Positions 1 through 8,304 of a DNA stretch of 64,000 bases are shown here, piece after piece. Below the pieces are notes generated by a model, which had not been told where the DNA came from, did no database searches, and saw nothing but the letters and a program-made list of their open reading frames with translations. Both the position numbers and the translations under genes were made by a program. How positions within the stretch are numbered: the stretch's first letter is position 1; every line of letters begins with the position of its first letter. The DNA is from Cupriavidus metallidurans CH34 (GTDB lineage: Bacteria > Pseudomonadota > Gammaproteobacteria > Burkholderiales > Burkholderiaceae): contig NC_007974.2 in the NCBI RefSeq assembly GCF_000196015.1, positions 1,984,001 to 2,048,000 on the forward strand, read 5' to 3'.

Positions 1-1
1 A

Positions 2-91
2 CCGGCGCTCGAACCCCTGCGTGTCGACCTTATGGTGACGGTAGAGCCGGCGACCTGGCGTTTGCGATCGGATCAGTCGCACATATCCTGA
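2..91 (+). CDS. 3' end of an unidentified gene (partial)
   Basis: An open frame enters from the left edge and reads about 29 residues (ending SDQSHIS) to a TGA at 89-91. Its composition looks protein-like and it ends 39 bases before the convergent dbpA stop, as expected for a neighbouring gene. Too little is present to name a family. It could also be chance. Confidence 0.4.
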   Translation, partial: PALEPLRVDLMVTVEPATWRLRSDQSHIS

Positions 92-130
92 TCACCGCTG
101 CGCCAGGCTCGCTGGTATGGCTCAGCCGAG

Positions 131-1534
131 TTACCGCTGATCGGTCGTCAGCATTCTCACTCTCACCTTGCGGCCCTTCACCTTGCCTTCGTTCAGCCGT
201 TTCACCGCCTCGCGACCGATGGCGCGGTCCACGGCGATATAGGTCGACATCTCCATCACGCTGATCTTGCCGATCTGCTCCTTTGTGAAGCCAGCCTCTC
301 CGGTCAGCGCGCCGAGGATGTCGCCGGGCCGGATCTTCTCCTTGCGCCCACCCAGCATCTGCAGCGTGACCATTGGCGGCAGCAGACGTCCGCCGCCTGA
401 CGGCTTCAGTTCGTCAAGCGCGTGCCATTCGAACTCACCGCCCTGGTGCTGCTCGATGTTGCCGACGCGACCCATTTCATCCAGGCTGACGAGGCTGAAG
501 GCCGAGCCTGCTTCGCCAGCGCGTCCGGTACGGCCGACGCGGTGGACATGGACCTCGGGGTCGGGCGTCACGTCCACGTTGATCACGGCTTCCAGCTGCG
601 CGATGTCGAGCCCGCGTGCGGCCACGTCGGTAGCTACCAGCACCGAGCAGCTCCGGTTAGCAAACTGCACCAGCACCTGGTCGCGATCGCGCTGATCGAG
701 GTCACCGTGCAGTTCAAGCGCGGCATATCCCTGCGCGCGCAGCAGGTCGGCCAGATCGCGGCAGCGCGCCTTCGTATTACAGAAGGCGAGTGTGGTGGCC
801 GGGCGGAAATGGTCGAGCAATCGGCCGACGGCGTTGAGACGATCGCCCTCCTCCACCTCGTAGAAGCGTTGGGTGATGGTGGCCGCGTCGTGCGCCTCCT
901 CCACCTTCACCGTCTTCGGCTGGCGCAGGAAGCGATGGGCGAGCTTGTCGATGGCAGCCGGATAGGTGGCCGAGAACAGCAGCGTCTGCCGGTCCTTCGG
1001 TGCGTGGCTGGCGATAAATGCGATGTCATCGTGAAAGCCCATGTCGAGCATGCGGTCCGCTTCATCGAGCACCAGCGTGTTGATCGCATCGATATTCAGG
1101 CTTCCGCGATCGAGGTGATCGATGATGCGGCCCGGCGTGCCTACGACAACGTGCGCGCCGTGAACAAGGCTCTCCACCTGCGGCCGGATTGGCGTGCCGC
1201 CACTGAGCGTCAGCACCTTGACGTTGTCCTCCGCGCGGGCGAGACGACGGATCTCCTGTGTGACCTGATCGGCCAGTTCACGTGTGGGACAGAGCACCAG
1301 CGCCTGTACGTCGAGCGGACGCGGATCGAGACGATGCAGCAGTGAGAGCGCGAACGCTGCGGTCTTGCCGCTGCCGGTGCGGGCCTGGGCGATGAGGTCG
1401 TGACCAGCCAGCGCGAGCGGCAGGCTGGCGGCCTGGATCGGCGTCATGGCGTCGTAGCCGAGCTGGACGAGGGTAGCCTGCATGGCCGCGGACAGCGGCA
1501 GCGTGGCGAATGAGGTAGGGGCTGAAGAAGTCAT
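131..1534 (-). CDS. dbpA: ATP-dependent RNA helicase DbpA
   Basis: DEAD-box RNA helicase of 467 residues. The family acts in large ribosomal subunit assembly and is directed to a 23S rRNA hairpin by its C-terminal domain. Visible motifs in order are the Q motif (MTPIQAASLP), Walker A ARTGSGKT, DEAD box LDEADRML, SAT and HRVGRTGRAG. The last roughly 75 residues (from LQMLGGRKEKIRPGD) match the DbpA RNA-binding domain, which separates it from RhlE/RhlB-like helicases. The ATG at 1534 begins a typical short N-terminus. The gene stands alone, pointing away from the catabolic island. Family assignment is firm; the cellular role is inferred from the family. Confidence 0.93.
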   Translation of the reverse strand: MTSSAPTSFATLPLSAAMQATLVQLGYDAMTPIQAASLPLALAGHDLIAQARTGSGKTAAFALSLLHRLDPRPLDVQALVLCPTRELADQVTQEIRRLARAEDNVKVLTLSGGTPIRPQVESLVHGAHVVVGTPGRIIDHLDRGSLNIDAINTLVLDEADRMLDMGFHDDIAFIASHAPKDRQTLLFSATYPAAIDKLAHRFLRQPKTVKVEEAHDAATITQRFYEVEEGDRLNAVGRLLDHFRPATTLAFCNTKARCRDLADLLRAQGYAALELHGDLDQRDRDQVLVQFANRSCSVLVATDVAARGLDIAQLEAVINVDVTPDPEVHVHRVGRTGRAGEAGSAFSLVSLDEMGRVGNIEQHQGGEFEWHALDELKPSGGGRLLPPMVTLQMLGGRKEKIRPGDILGALTGEAGFTKEQIGKISVMEMSTYIAVDRAIGREAVKRLNEGKVKGRKVRVRMLTTDQR

Positions 1535-1865
1535 GCCGGATTATAGATGCGCGGCCGCGTCTTGCACGCCTTACCTGCCCTGCGGCCCGACGGCATGACG
1601 AAATCAGCACACGCTGGGCCATCGCCGCGACCGGCACGCTCAACGTTGACGGGTGCGAATGCGGCGGCAGCGCGCCCGCGAGCCGATTACCCCAACGTGA
1701 CCACGCCAGCCATATCCCTGTCGCAAAAGGGAAAGTTCAAGACATGCACGGAAAAGCGGAAAGCTTGGCCAGATCAGATGATTCACCACACAGGTTGTCC
1801 ATCTGACGCGCTCGATCCGCACGCCGCAGGTGGACCTCCATATTCGACAGCAGACAGGAGACCAC
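1535..1865. other. Intergenic region between dbpA and the catabolic island
   Basis: These 331 bases separate two divergent genes and should hold both promoters. Open frames here continue into neighbours or lack ribosome binding sites. I see no convincing -35/-10 pair or operator. The only clear signal is the AGGAG just before the ATG at 1866. Confidence 0.5.
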
Positions 1866-2846
1866 ATGGCGAAAGTCGTCAGGATTTATGAAACGGGCGG
1901 GCCCGACGTCCTTCGTTTTGAGAACGCCACGGTTGGTGAGCCGGGACCGGGCGAGGTCCGTGTCCGTCACGTGGCGGTCGGTCTGAACTTTGCTGACACC
2001 TACTTTCGCAGCGGCCTCTACAAGGTTCCCCTGCCCAGCAGCATTGGCAACGAAGCCGCCGGCGTGATCGAGGCCGTCGGTAGCGGCGTCACGCATCTTG
2101 CCGTCGGCGACCGCGTAACCTATACGGGCTTTACACCCACGCTGGGCGCCTACAGCACCGACCGATTGATCTCCGCCGACCCGCTGATCAAGCTGCCGGA
2201 AGCCATCAGTTGCGAAGTCGCGGCGGCCATGACCATGCGGGGATTGTCAGCCGCGTACTTGATGCGCCGGATCTATCCCTTCAAGGCCGGCGACACCATC
2301 TTGCTCCATGCGGCCGCGGGTGGTGCCGGCCTGATCATCTCGCAATGGGCCAAATTGCTGGGGCTGACCGTCATCGGAACGGTTTCTACCGACGCCAAGG
2401 CCGAAGTGGCGCGCGCCCATGGTTGCGACCACACCATCAACTACAGCCATGAAGACGTGGCCAAGCGCGTGCGGGAACTGACGGATGGCGTAGGCGTGTC
2501 CGTGGTCTTCGACAGCGTGGGCAAGGACACCTTTATGTCGTCGCTGGACTCACTCAAGCGCCGTGGCCTGCTGGTCTGCGTGGGCTTCGCCTCCGGAGCC
2601 GTCCCTGCATTTGACCCGGCAATTCTGGCCCGCAAGGGCTCCGCGTATCTGACGCGACCGGGCCTGGCCGACTACATCGCCGATCCCGCCGAAAAGGCGG
2701 AGTTGGTCGATGAGCTGTTCGGCCACGTGGCCGCTGGCCGCATTCGCATCGACATCAATCGCCGCTACGCGCTGGAGGATGCCGTGCAGGCGCATCGCGA
2801 CCTTGAGGCTCGCAAGATCGTCGGTTCGTCCATTTTCGCAATCTGA
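1866..2846 (+). CDS. Quinone oxidoreductase (zinc-independent MDR family)
   Basis: A 326-residue medium-chain dehydrogenase/reductase of the QOR group, which reduces quinones or enones with NADPH. The GroES-like N-terminal half (MAKVVRIYETGGPDVL...) is followed by a Rossmann half with the nucleotide-binding stretch HAAAGGAGLIISQWAKLLG. The catalytic-zinc ligands of alcohol dehydrogenases are absent, as expected for QOR. The ATG at 1866 is preferred over 1830 because ACAGGAG lies just upstream and translation from it gives the usual family N-terminus. It opens a plus-strand run with BKACE, a Bug receptor, porin and SDR, so it may reduce an unsaturated intermediate of that pathway (inference). 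Confidence 0.85.
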   Translation: MAKVVRIYETGGPDVLRFENATVGEPGPGEVRVRHVAVGLNFADTYFRSGLYKVPLPSSIGNEAAGVIEAVGSGVTHLAVGDRVTYTGFTPTLGAYSTDRLISADPLIKLPEAISCEVAAAMTMRGLSAAYLMRRIYPFKAGDTILLHAAAGGAGLIISQWAKLLGLTVIGTVSTDAKAEVARAHGCDHTINYSHEDVAKRVRELTDGVGVSVVFDSVGKDTFMSSLDSLKRRGLLVCVGFASGAVPAFDPAILARKGSAYLTRPGLADYIADPAEKAELVDELFGHVAAGRIRIDINRRYALEDAVQAHRDLEARKIVGSSIFAI

Positions 2847-2916
2847 CGGTTGCCCTTCCCTGGGGAGCATCCCGTTCGCCATCCCCGCTATTCATCATTC
2901 ATCCGGAGACCCATCC

Positions 2917-3984
2917 ATGCATTTCCTTGACGGCCACCTGTACCCCGAGAACCAGCAACCGCTGATCATCACCGCCGCACCGTATGCGCCGGGCTGGATT
3001 CCCGAAGATTTCCCGGAAGACATTCCGGTCACCATGGAAGAACAGATCCAGAAGGCGGTGGACTGCTACGAAGCCGGCGCCAGAGTGCTGCATCTGCACG
3101 TGCGCGAGGCCAACGGCAAGGGCAGCAAGCGTCTGTCGATGTTCAATGAGCTGATTGCGGGCGTGCGCGCCGCCGTGCCGGATATGGTGATCCAGGTGGG
3201 CGGCTCCATCAGCTTCGCGCCGGAAGAGGGCCAGGACGCCAAATGGCTCAGCGATGACACGCGACACATGCTCGCCGAGCTCGATCCGAAACCCGACCAG
3301 GTGACGGTCACCGTCAACACTTCACAGATGAACGTGACGGAACATGCCGGCCTCGACGACTTCAAGGGTGTCTCGCGCGGCTTTCCGCATCTCTACAAGA
3401 CCTACAAGGACATGGTCGTGCCCTCGAACCCAAGCTGGGCCGAGGAGCACATCCGTCGTCTGACCGCTGCCGGCATCCAGAGCGAGTTCCAGTGCTACAA
3501 CATCAACAGCTTCGAAACGATCGAGCGAATGATTCGCCGCGGCGTCTACAAGGGGCCGCTGGTGATGAACTGGGTGGCCATCAGTGGCGGCATGGATCAG
3601 GCGAACATCTTCAACCTGGCAAATATGCTGCGTGCCGTGCCGGACGGCGCCGTGGTAACGGTCGAGAGTTCGGTGTTGAATGTGCTGCCCATCAACATGA
3701 TCGGCATCGCGCTGGGCCTGCACGTTCGTTGCGGCATCGAGGACGTGCTCTGGAACCAGTCCCGCACTGGAAAGATGAGCTCCGTCGAGCAAATCAAGCA
3801 GTTGGTGCGCATCTCCCGCGAATTCGGTCGTCCCATCGCCACAGCCAAGCAGACACGGGAAATCCTCAAGCTTGGGGTCTTCTACGACACCGTGGAAGAG
3901 ACGCTTCAGGCCAATGGCTTCTCGCCGAATCGTAACGGCGCCAACCAGGGTTTCCTGCGCAAGCAGGAGAACTTGCCGTCCTGA
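2917..3984 (+). CDS. Beta-keto acid cleavage enzyme (BKACE, DUF849), copy 1
   Basis: A 355-residue TIM-barrel protein. BKACE enzymes condense a beta-keto acid with acetyl-CoA and release acetoacetate plus a new acyl-CoA. The metal-binding pair VLHLHVRE (His59 and His61) and the later GIEDVLW, with the Glu-Asp pair of the active site, are visible. The ATG at 2917 has CCGGAGA upstream and begins a normal BKACE N-terminus; the open frame extends further 5' into the QOR gene but without support. It is longer than the second copy at 8305, and the two are clearly diverged paralogues. Substrate cannot be read from sequence; subfamily-specific pocket residues would be needed. Confidence 0.86.
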   Translation: MHFLDGHLYPENQQPLIITAAPYAPGWIPEDFPEDIPVTMEEQIQKAVDCYEAGARVLHLHVREANGKGSKRLSMFNELIAGVRAAVPDMVIQVGGSISFAPEEGQDAKWLSDDTRHMLAELDPKPDQVTVTVNTSQMNVTEHAGLDDFKGVSRGFPHLYKTYKDMVVPSNPSWAEEHIRRLTAAGIQSEFQCYNINSFETIERMIRRGVYKGPLVMNWVAISGGMDQANIFNLANMLRAVPDGAVVTVESSVLNVLPINMIGIALGLHVRCGIEDVLWNQSRTGKMSSVEQIKQLVRISREFGRPIATAKQTREILKLGVFYDTVEETLQANGFSPNRNGANQGFLRKQENLPS

Positions 3985-4005
3985 AGTCAGCCCGGCGGGC
4001 CGGAC

Positions 4006-4030
4006 GCCAGCCCCTGCCCCCGGGGCTGGC
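4006..4030 (+). other. Intercistronic hairpin
   Basis: GCCAGCCCC (4006-4014) pairs with GGGGCTGGC (4022-4030) across a 7-base loop between the BKACE and Bug genes. No U-tract follows, so it is more likely a processing or partial-attenuation element than a terminator. A short imperfect direct repeat of CATCGACCTCAC follows. Confidence 0.4.
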
Positions 4031-4101
4031 ATCGACCTCACGCATCGACCTCACACATCGGTTGAGCGACCGTCAAAAGACCAAGTACATGGAGGTAGAC
4101 A

Positions 4102-5094
4102 ATGGCATTACGCATGCAAAAGCCGACTGCGGTCGTGCTGGGTGCTGCGGCGCTTCTGGCGCTGTGCGCTTCAGCGCAGGCACTGGCTGAGGACGTCTGG
4201 CCCTCGCGCCCGATTCAGATGGTCGTGGCGTCGTCGGCAGGGTCCGGAGTCGATGCGCTGGCGCGCCTGATGGCGCAGCGTCTGTCGATCGCGCTGAAGC
4301 AACCTGTCGTTGTCGATAACCGGCCCGGCGGCAGTGGCGTCATCGGGACCAACGCTGTCGTCAAGGCGCCTGCTGACGGATACACGATCCTTTACACCAC
4401 GGCATCGAACATGGTCGTTGCCCCGGCCGTACTGAAGACCATCCCCTACAACCCCAAGAAAAGCCTTGTACCCATCGCCGAGACGGCCTCGGGTGGCGTG
4501 GTACTGCTGGTGAGCAACGACCTGCCGGTCCATAGCCTGCCGGAACTCATCCAGCTGCTCAAGGCGAACCCGGACAAGTACGGCTACGCAACCTGGGCCA
4601 CGGGATCGTCAGGCCAGTTGATGATGGAATGGCTCAAGAAGCAGACCGGCATGAAGACCGATCACGTCCCGTATCGGACTTCGACCCAGTTGCTGACCGA
4701 CCTGTCCTCGGGAATCGTGAAGATCGGTTGGACAGACCCGGGCGCGCCAGTCCCATTCCTGCGCTCCGGGAAGGTCCGCGCCATTGCCATTGCCGGCAAC
4801 GTTCGCGCGCCGCAGCTACCGGAGGTCAAGACCATGGGTGAACAGGGCTACGCGTTCGATGCGGTGGGCTGGTTCGGCATGTTCGCACCGGCAGGAACCA
4901 ACCCGGCGATCGTGAAGCGGTTGTCCGATGAGGTCAACAAGGCCCAGGCATCCCCGGATCTCGCTGCCACGATGAAGGCCATGAACTTTGGTCCCCCGCC
5001 TGTGAAGACAGCGGTGCAATTCGGCGAGACGGTCAGCCACGACCTCGATGTCTGGTCGAAGATCGCCACCGATGCGGGGATTCAGATCGACTAG
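4102..5094 (+). CDS. Bug-family periplasmic solute-binding receptor (TctC-like), copy 1
   Basis: A 330-residue tripartite tricarboxylate transporter receptor. An N-terminal signal peptide (hydrophobic VVLGAAALLALCASAQALA, cleavage probably after ALA) precedes the mature start EDVWPSRPIQMVV, a Bug hallmark. The PGGSGVIGTNAVVKAPADGYTIL region is also typical. Such proteins bind small carboxylates. GGAGGTAGAC supplies a strong ribosome binding site. No TctA/TctB membrane partners lie in this window, so it is an orphan receptor, common in Burkholderiales. Its place between BKACE and porin suggests it captures the island's substrate (inference). Confidence 0.9.
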   Translation: MALRMQKPTAVVLGAAALLALCASAQALAEDVWPSRPIQMVVASSAGSGVDALARLMAQRLSIALKQPVVVDNRPGGSGVIGTNAVVKAPADGYTILYTTASNMVVAPAVLKTIPYNPKKSLVPIAETASGGVVLLVSNDLPVHSLPELIQLLKANPDKYGYATWATGSSGQLMMEWLKKQTGMKTDHVPYRTSTQLLTDLSSGIVKIGWTDPGAPVPFLRSGKVRAIAIAGNVRAPQLPEVKTMGEQGYAFDAVGWFGMFAPAGTNPAIVKRLSDEVNKAQASPDLAATMKAMNFGPPPVKTAVQFGETVSHDLDVWSKIATDAGIQID

Positions 5095-5403
5095 TGGATT
5101 GACGACCGCCAGGCGCCCACGGTGCCCGGCGTCTTGCGTCGACGGCGAGTGGAATTCGCGACGCAAAGCGGAGCAAGCCGTTGATCTGCCTTGCCCGTAG
5201 CTCTACTGCAAATCCAAGCGCAAGACAGGACGAACGCCATCGCTCACACAAAGGGCGAGAGCCGTGCTCGCCCATGGATAAACGCGCGGGTTCTGCGCAA
5301 GAAAGGGAACCGGACTTCGATTCGGACCTGGCAACGTTCCAGGCCGGTGGCGCCCGCGCGTTACCAGCCTGGAAACCAAAACAATGAACGTGGAGGAGTG
5401 CTG
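5095..5403. other. Intergenic region upstream of the porin
   Basis: These 309 bases separate the Bug and porin genes. The porin reading frame is open upstream to 5191, but the sequence there does not look like a signal peptide or porin. I see no clear terminator, promoter or repeat beyond the GGAGGA at 5392-5397 serving the porin. Confidence 0.4.
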
Positions 5404-6564
5404 GTGAACAAGAGACTTTTTGCCCTGGCCGCCGCTTGCGCGTGTGGCGCGGCCAACGCGCAATCGAGCGTGACCTTGTACGGTGTGGTCGATGTGAACG
5501 TGGAATACGTCAACCACGTCGGGGCCGTGCCGCAGGCAGGTAACGGCTACAACCCCGGTCCACCCCAGACGGTGTTTCGCGAGAATTCTGGCGGCTACTC
5601 CGGATCGCGTTGGGGTCTTCGCGGCGTCGAAGACCTCGGGGGCGGCCTGAAGTCGATCTTCGTGCTGGAAAACGGCTTCAATGCCGATACCGGCACGCTG
5701 CAACAGGGTGGACGCATGTTTGGGCGCCAGGCCTTCGTGGGCCTCGACACACGCTTCGGTGTGTTCACGTTCGGCCGACAGTACCAATCGATTTTCTCCA
5801 CCATGGCCAACTTCGTCCCAGCGCGATATGCCACGCAGTATGAGCCGACGGGTGTGGTGGCAGGGGCCAATTTCCGCCAGGACAACACGGTCAAGTACTC
5901 AGGGACGTTCGGCCCCTTCACCGCGCAGGCGGACTGGTCGTTCGGGGTTGGCACGACGCTGCCGTCCACCTACCCCACGGTGCCGACGGCGGGTGGTGCC
6001 GGTGAAGTACCGGGCCAGTTCCGCCGCGATTCGGCCTATGGTGTCGCCTTGAGCTATCTGGCTGGGCCGGTCGGGCTGGGTATTGGCTATGACCAGTGGA
6101 ATCCGACCATCGGCACGGGCAATGGCACATTCAAGAAGGCCGTTGTCATGGCCAGCTACGCGTTCAACGATACGGCGAAGCTGATGGGTGGTTACCGATG
6201 GGGGCAGAACAAGGATCCGGGCGGCACGACGATCCTGCGCGATGACTTCTACTGGATTGGTGGCCAATACCGCTTCTCGTCGGCGCTGGACTTCACGCTC
6301 GAGTATGACTATCAGAACGTGAAGAACCTGGGTGGAAACAACGGCGTGGCCAACCCCTGGCAGATTGCCCTGATCGCAGACTATGCTTTCTCCAAGCGAA
6401 CGGACGTGTACCTGACCACGGCATACAGCAGGAACGCCGGCCTGGCGATGGAATCGGCAGCGAGCGGCTTCGCGACCAGCCTGGCGTTGGGCAATTCCTA
6501 TGCGCTGGCCAACGGACAGAAATCCATGTTCGGCGCGGCATTGGGGATTCGACACGTGTTCTGA
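5404..6564 (+). CDS. Gram-negative general porin
   Basis: A 386-residue outer-membrane trimeric beta-barrel porin of the betaproteobacterial type. The signal peptide MNKRLFALAAACACGAANA is followed by QSSVTLYGVVDVNVEY, the classic first strand, and the protein ends in RHVF with the C-terminal Phe used by the BAM machinery. A GTG at 5404 is chosen because it lies 6 bases after GGAGGA and directly begins the signal peptide; a GTG at 5398 overlaps the binding site. It presumably admits the pathway substrate across the outer membrane. Confidence 0.9.
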   Translation: MNKRLFALAAACACGAANAQSSVTLYGVVDVNVEYVNHVGAVPQAGNGYNPGPPQTVFRENSGGYSGSRWGLRGVEDLGGGLKSIFVLENGFNADTGTLQQGGRMFGRQAFVGLDTRFGVFTFGRQYQSIFSTMANFVPARYATQYEPTGVVAGANFRQDNTVKYSGTFGPFTAQADWSFGVGTTLPSTYPTVPTAGGAGEVPGQFRRDSAYGVALSYLAGPVGLGIGYDQWNPTIGTGNGTFKKAVVMASYAFNDTAKLMGGYRWGQNKDPGGTTILRDDFYWIGGQYRFSSALDFTLEYDYQNVKNLGGNNGVANPWQIALIADYAFSKRTDVYLTTAYSRNAGLAMESAASGFATSLALGNSYALANGQKSMFGAALGIRHVF

Positions 6565-6571
6565 GCGTTCG

Positions 6572-6620
6572 GCCGGAAGCGCCTTGATGCGACTTGAGGC
6601 GACTCGAGGCGACTTCCGGC
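6572..6620 (+). terminator. Hairpin with three 10-base repeats after the porin gene
   Basis: GCCGGAAG (6572-6579) pairs with CTTCCGGC (6613-6620). The loop contains GACTTGAGGC, GACTCGAGGC and GACTTCCGGC in tandem (6591-6620). There is no long T-run, so termination is uncertain; it lies between the porin stop and the next start. Confidence 0.35.
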
Positions 6621-6658
6621 TTCACTGACGTTGTCCGCATACTGCGGGAGAGCGAACC

Positions 6659-7417
6659 ATGGATCTTGGTCTGAAGGACAAACGAGCGATAGTCACCGGC
6701 GGCAGCCGGGGTATCGGCAAGGCGATTGCGCTCCAGCTCGCGCAAGAAGGCGTCGACGTGGTGGTGGCAGCCCGTGGACGCGCGGCGTTGGAAGCGACGG
6801 CTGCGGAGCTGGCGACGCTGACAGGAAGACGGATCGTGCCACTCGCCGTCGACACTTCCAGCAAGGCTTCCGTGGACAGCATGGTGAACCAGGCCATCGC
6901 CGCATTGGGCGGCATCGATATACTGGTCAACGCCGCTGCATTGCCCGGTGGAATCTCATCGGCGTCCCGGCTCGATGAAATCGACGATGCGCAAGCCATT
7001 GAAGACATCGACATCAAGGTGATTGGCTATCTGCGCACCGCGCGGGCGCTCGCGCCACACCTGATTGCCAATGGCTGGGGACGGATCGTGAACATTGGTG
7101 GCTTGGCGATCTATCGCACCGGCCGCCCCATTGCCACGCTGCGCAACGTCGGCGTGGCTGCGATCACCAAGAATCTGGCGGATGAACTCGGGCCGAAGGG
7201 CATCAATGTCACGGCGGTCCATCCCGGAGCGACACGGACGGAGACAACCGACGCGGCATTCGAGGCCTGGGCCGCGGCAAGGACCTCGCTGGGCCGCATT
7301 GTGGAAGCCCGCGAGGTTGCAGCCGTCGTGGCATTCCTTGCATCGCCAGTGAGTGTGGCGATCAATGGCGATGCCATTTCTGTCGCTGGCGGGAGCCCCG
7401 GCACCATCAGGTACTGA
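6659..7417 (+). CDS. SDR-family oxidoreductase, copy 1
   Basis: A 252-residue classical short-chain dehydrogenase. It has the cofactor motif TGGSRGIG and the usual ILVNAA strand. The segment where a YxxxK catalytic motif is expected reads IYRTGRPIATLRNVGVAAITK, so the usual Tyr and Lys are not in canonical spacing and the active site may be atypical. The ATG at 6659 starts a standard N-terminus (MDLGLKDKRAIVTGG). It closes the plus-strand run and converges on a second SDR. The likely role is oxidation or reduction of a hydroxy/keto intermediate. Confidence 0.85.
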   Translation: MDLGLKDKRAIVTGGSRGIGKAIALQLAQEGVDVVVAARGRAALEATAAELATLTGRRIVPLAVDTSSKASVDSMVNQAIAALGGIDILVNAAALPGGISSASRLDEIDDAQAIEDIDIKVIGYLRTARALAPHLIANGWGRIVNIGGLAIYRTGRPIATLRNVGVAAITKNLADELGPKGINVTAVHPGATRTETTDAAFEAWAAARTSLGRIVEAREVAAVVAFLASPVSVAINGDAISVAGGSPGTIRY

Positions 7418-7457
7418 TCGCTCCTGATCGCTGCAGCGCGCGCCGCAGCCCCGACAT

Positions 7458-7486
7458 TCCCGGGGCCCTTGACCGCGCCCCCGGGA
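7458..7486. terminator. Hairpin between convergent SDR genes
   Basis: TCCCGGGG (7458-7465) pairs with CCCCGGGA (7479-7486), midway between two converging genes. It could serve both strands. U-tracts are lacking, so strength is uncertain. Confidence 0.4.
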
Positions 7487-7496
7487 CACCGCCGAC

Positions 7497-8243
7497 TTAC
7501 CCGGCGGTCTTCCCACCGTTCACATGAAGGATCTGCCCCGTGATGTACGTCGATTGATCGGATGCCAGGAACAGAATCGCATCGGCGACCTCTTCCGGGG
7601 TGCCAACGCGCCCGGCAGGGATCGTCGCAGCGACGGAGGCAAGCCGATCCGCGCCACCGGCAATGCGCCCGAGCATGGCCGTTTCAATCGGGCCCGGCGC
7701 CACGGCATTGACGCGGACATTCGCCTGGATGACGTCAAGGGCCGCGGACTTGGTCAGGCCCTCGATTGCGTGCTTGCTCGCCACATACATCGGATTGCGC
7801 GGATTGCCGCGACTGCCCATCGTGGACGACAGATTGACAACGACTCCGCGCTGTTGCCCGATCATTGCTTTCAGCTCGTGCTTCATGCAAAGGAACGTCC
7901 CAAGGACGTTCGCATCGAACGTCGTCGCGTACGACTGGACGGTCTGCTCGACGATCGACCCCGGTGTGCCCTCCGTCCCGGCACTGTTCACTGCGATATC
8001 GAGGCAGCCAAAGCGCTCGACGGCATGACTGACAAGACGCATGACATCGTCCTCACGGCTGACATCGGCCGCCAGGAAGTCTGCTTCCGCGCCCATCTCC
8101 CGAAGTTCGGAGATGAGGGCGTCTCCGGCTGCGGCATTCCGCCCGGAACAGACCAGCCGCGCGCCCTTGGCTGCAAAGGCAAGCGCCGTCGCACGGCCGA
8201 TGCCGGCGGTCGCGCCGGTAATCAAGACAACAGGATGAGACAT
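7497..8243 (-). CDS. SDR-family oxidoreductase, copy 2
   Basis: A 248-residue classical SDR with cofactor motif TGATAGIG, NSAG, a catalytic Ser (NLSSTMGSRG) and YVASK (YxxxK), so a complete Ser-Tyr-Lys set. It ends with the usual DQSTYITGQILHVNGG. The ATG at 8243 gives the normal start MSHPVVLITGATAGIG; the longer frame to 8321 adds an unsupported tail. It lies 61 bases downstream of the second BKACE on the same strand and is probably co-transcribed. That suits oxidation of a beta-hydroxy acid to the beta-keto acid used by BKACE (inference). Confidence 0.9.
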   Translation of the reverse strand: MSHPVVLITGATAGIGRATALAFAAKGARLVCSGRNAAAGDALISELREMGAEADFLAADVSREDDVMRLVSHAVERFGCLDIAVNSAGTEGTPGSIVEQTVQSYATTFDANVLGTFLCMKHELKAMIGQQRGVVVNLSSTMGSRGNPRNPMYVASKHAIEGLTKSAALDVIQANVRVNAVAPGPIETAMLGRIAGGADRLASVAATIPAGRVGTPEEVADAILFLASDQSTYITGQILHVNGGKTAG

Positions 8244-8304
8244 AAGCGTTTCCTTGGATAAGTCAGGCGAGACTGTTCGTGAGCCCTTGGGGAAGATCGG
8301 CCGG

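Noticed and set aside
4036..4062. Short direct repeat of CATCGACCTCAC considered as a repeat array or operator
   Set aside because: Only two imperfect copies and no conserved context; not distinguishable from chance.
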